Source: JBLIOB01 sp047639575
GTDB lineage: Bacteria > Bacteroidota > Bacteroidia > Flavobacteriales_D > Parvicellaceae
Reading direction: 5' to 3'
DNA: 16,074 nt
Assembly (NCBI GenBank): GCA_047639575.1
Contig: JBLIOB010000079.1
Span: forward strand, 1-16,074
Shown here: positions 15,840 to 16,074 of the stretch, in pieces
Layout: each line of letters opens with the position of its first letter
Position numbering within the stretch: position 1 is the stretch's first letter
The notes under the pieces: model-generated
Database searches by the model: none
What the model was told of the DNA's origin: nothing
The model's input: only the letters and a program-made list of their open reading frames with translations
Translations under genes and position numbers: made by a program

Positions 15840-16074
15840 TTATTTAGATTCATTGATTGGCACTTCTTCTTTGGGAACCGTAAATAAGATGACTAGACCT
15901 ACGATAAAGAATATGGTAAGGGCAACGATTGAGTTTCGCATGCTTCCTGTTAACTGTTCAATCAACCCATACGAAGCCATTCCAATAACAATTCCTAATT
16001 TTTCTGAAACGTCATAAAACGAAAAGAAAGATGATGTATCCTTAGTTCCTTCTGGTAAAAACTTAGAATACGTT
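15840..16074 (-). CDS. UMF1/Atg22-type MFS transporter, partial (5' part outside window)
   Basis: The last 77 residues of a multi-pass membrane transporter. The visible start, YSKFLPEGTKDTSSFFSFYD, then VSEKLGIVIGM and GLIEQLTGSMRNSI, matches the C-terminal part of the UMF1 family of the major facilitator superfamily, related to the yeast vacuolar exporter Atg22. A membrane helix follows at about residues 48-66 of the fragment (VALTIFFIVGLVILFTV), and the protein ends in a short polar tail. The substrate of bacterial members is not established. The gene runs in the same direction as lhgO with a 54-base gap, which suggests but does not prove co-transcription. Confidence 0.82.
   Translation of the reverse strand, partial: TYSKFLPEGTKDTSSFFSFYDVSEKLGIVIGMASYGLIEQLTGSMRNSIVALTIFFIVGLVILFTVPKEEVPINESK

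Overview
The window is AT-rich chromosomal DNA from a member of the Bacteroidota, most likely a marine or freshwater flavobacterium-like lineage. The evidence is a secreted protein ending in a type B sorting domain of the type IX secretion system (a system confined to this phylum), starts without clear Shine-Dalgarno sequences, several GTG starts, two matches to the Bacteroidota -7 promoter element, a propeller/Y_Y_Y sensor fusion, and a decayed four-helix-bundle (S23-type) gene. The genus cannot be told from this sequence.

Layout, left to right. (1) 1-584, minus: an alpha/beta hydrolase that runs off the left edge. (2) 747-3173, plus: an 808-residue secreted adhesin-like protein with a signal peptide, SprB/PKD-type repeats and the C-terminal sorting domain. 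(3) 3203-6063, minus: histidyl-tRNA synthetase (hisS) followed by histidine ammonia-lyase (hutH). The two are joined by a one-base TAATG stop/start overlap, so the enzyme that charges histidine and the enzyme that destroys it appear to be translated in tandem. (4) 6197-10184, plus: a 1133-residue transmembrane class III adenylate cyclase with a large periplasmic propeller sensor, overlapping a small HD-domain phosphohydrolase. This looks like a cyclic-nucleotide signalling pair. (5) 10306-12909, minus: alanyl-tRNA synthetase (alaS), with a stem-loop terminator at its 3' end. (6) 13020-14015, plus: a membrane-anchored M23 (LytM) peptidoglycan endopeptidase. (7) 14016-14564: a gap with two strong palindromes and the remains of a four-helix-bundle gene carrying one stop codon and one frameshift. 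(8) 14565-16074, minus: an L-2-hydroxyglutarate dehydrogenase (lhgO) preceded by the 3' end of a UMF1/Atg22-type MFS transporter.

Most of the window is housekeeping or common accessory genes. The parts most worth a second look are the cyclase/HD pair, including an odd strongly basic insert inside the cyclase sensor, the hisS-hutH coupling, and the broken S23-type gene. There are no tRNA or rRNA genes, no CRISPR array, no transposase and no sign of a phage. I do not see a clearly new multi-gene system; the cyclase-HD module is the closest candidate.
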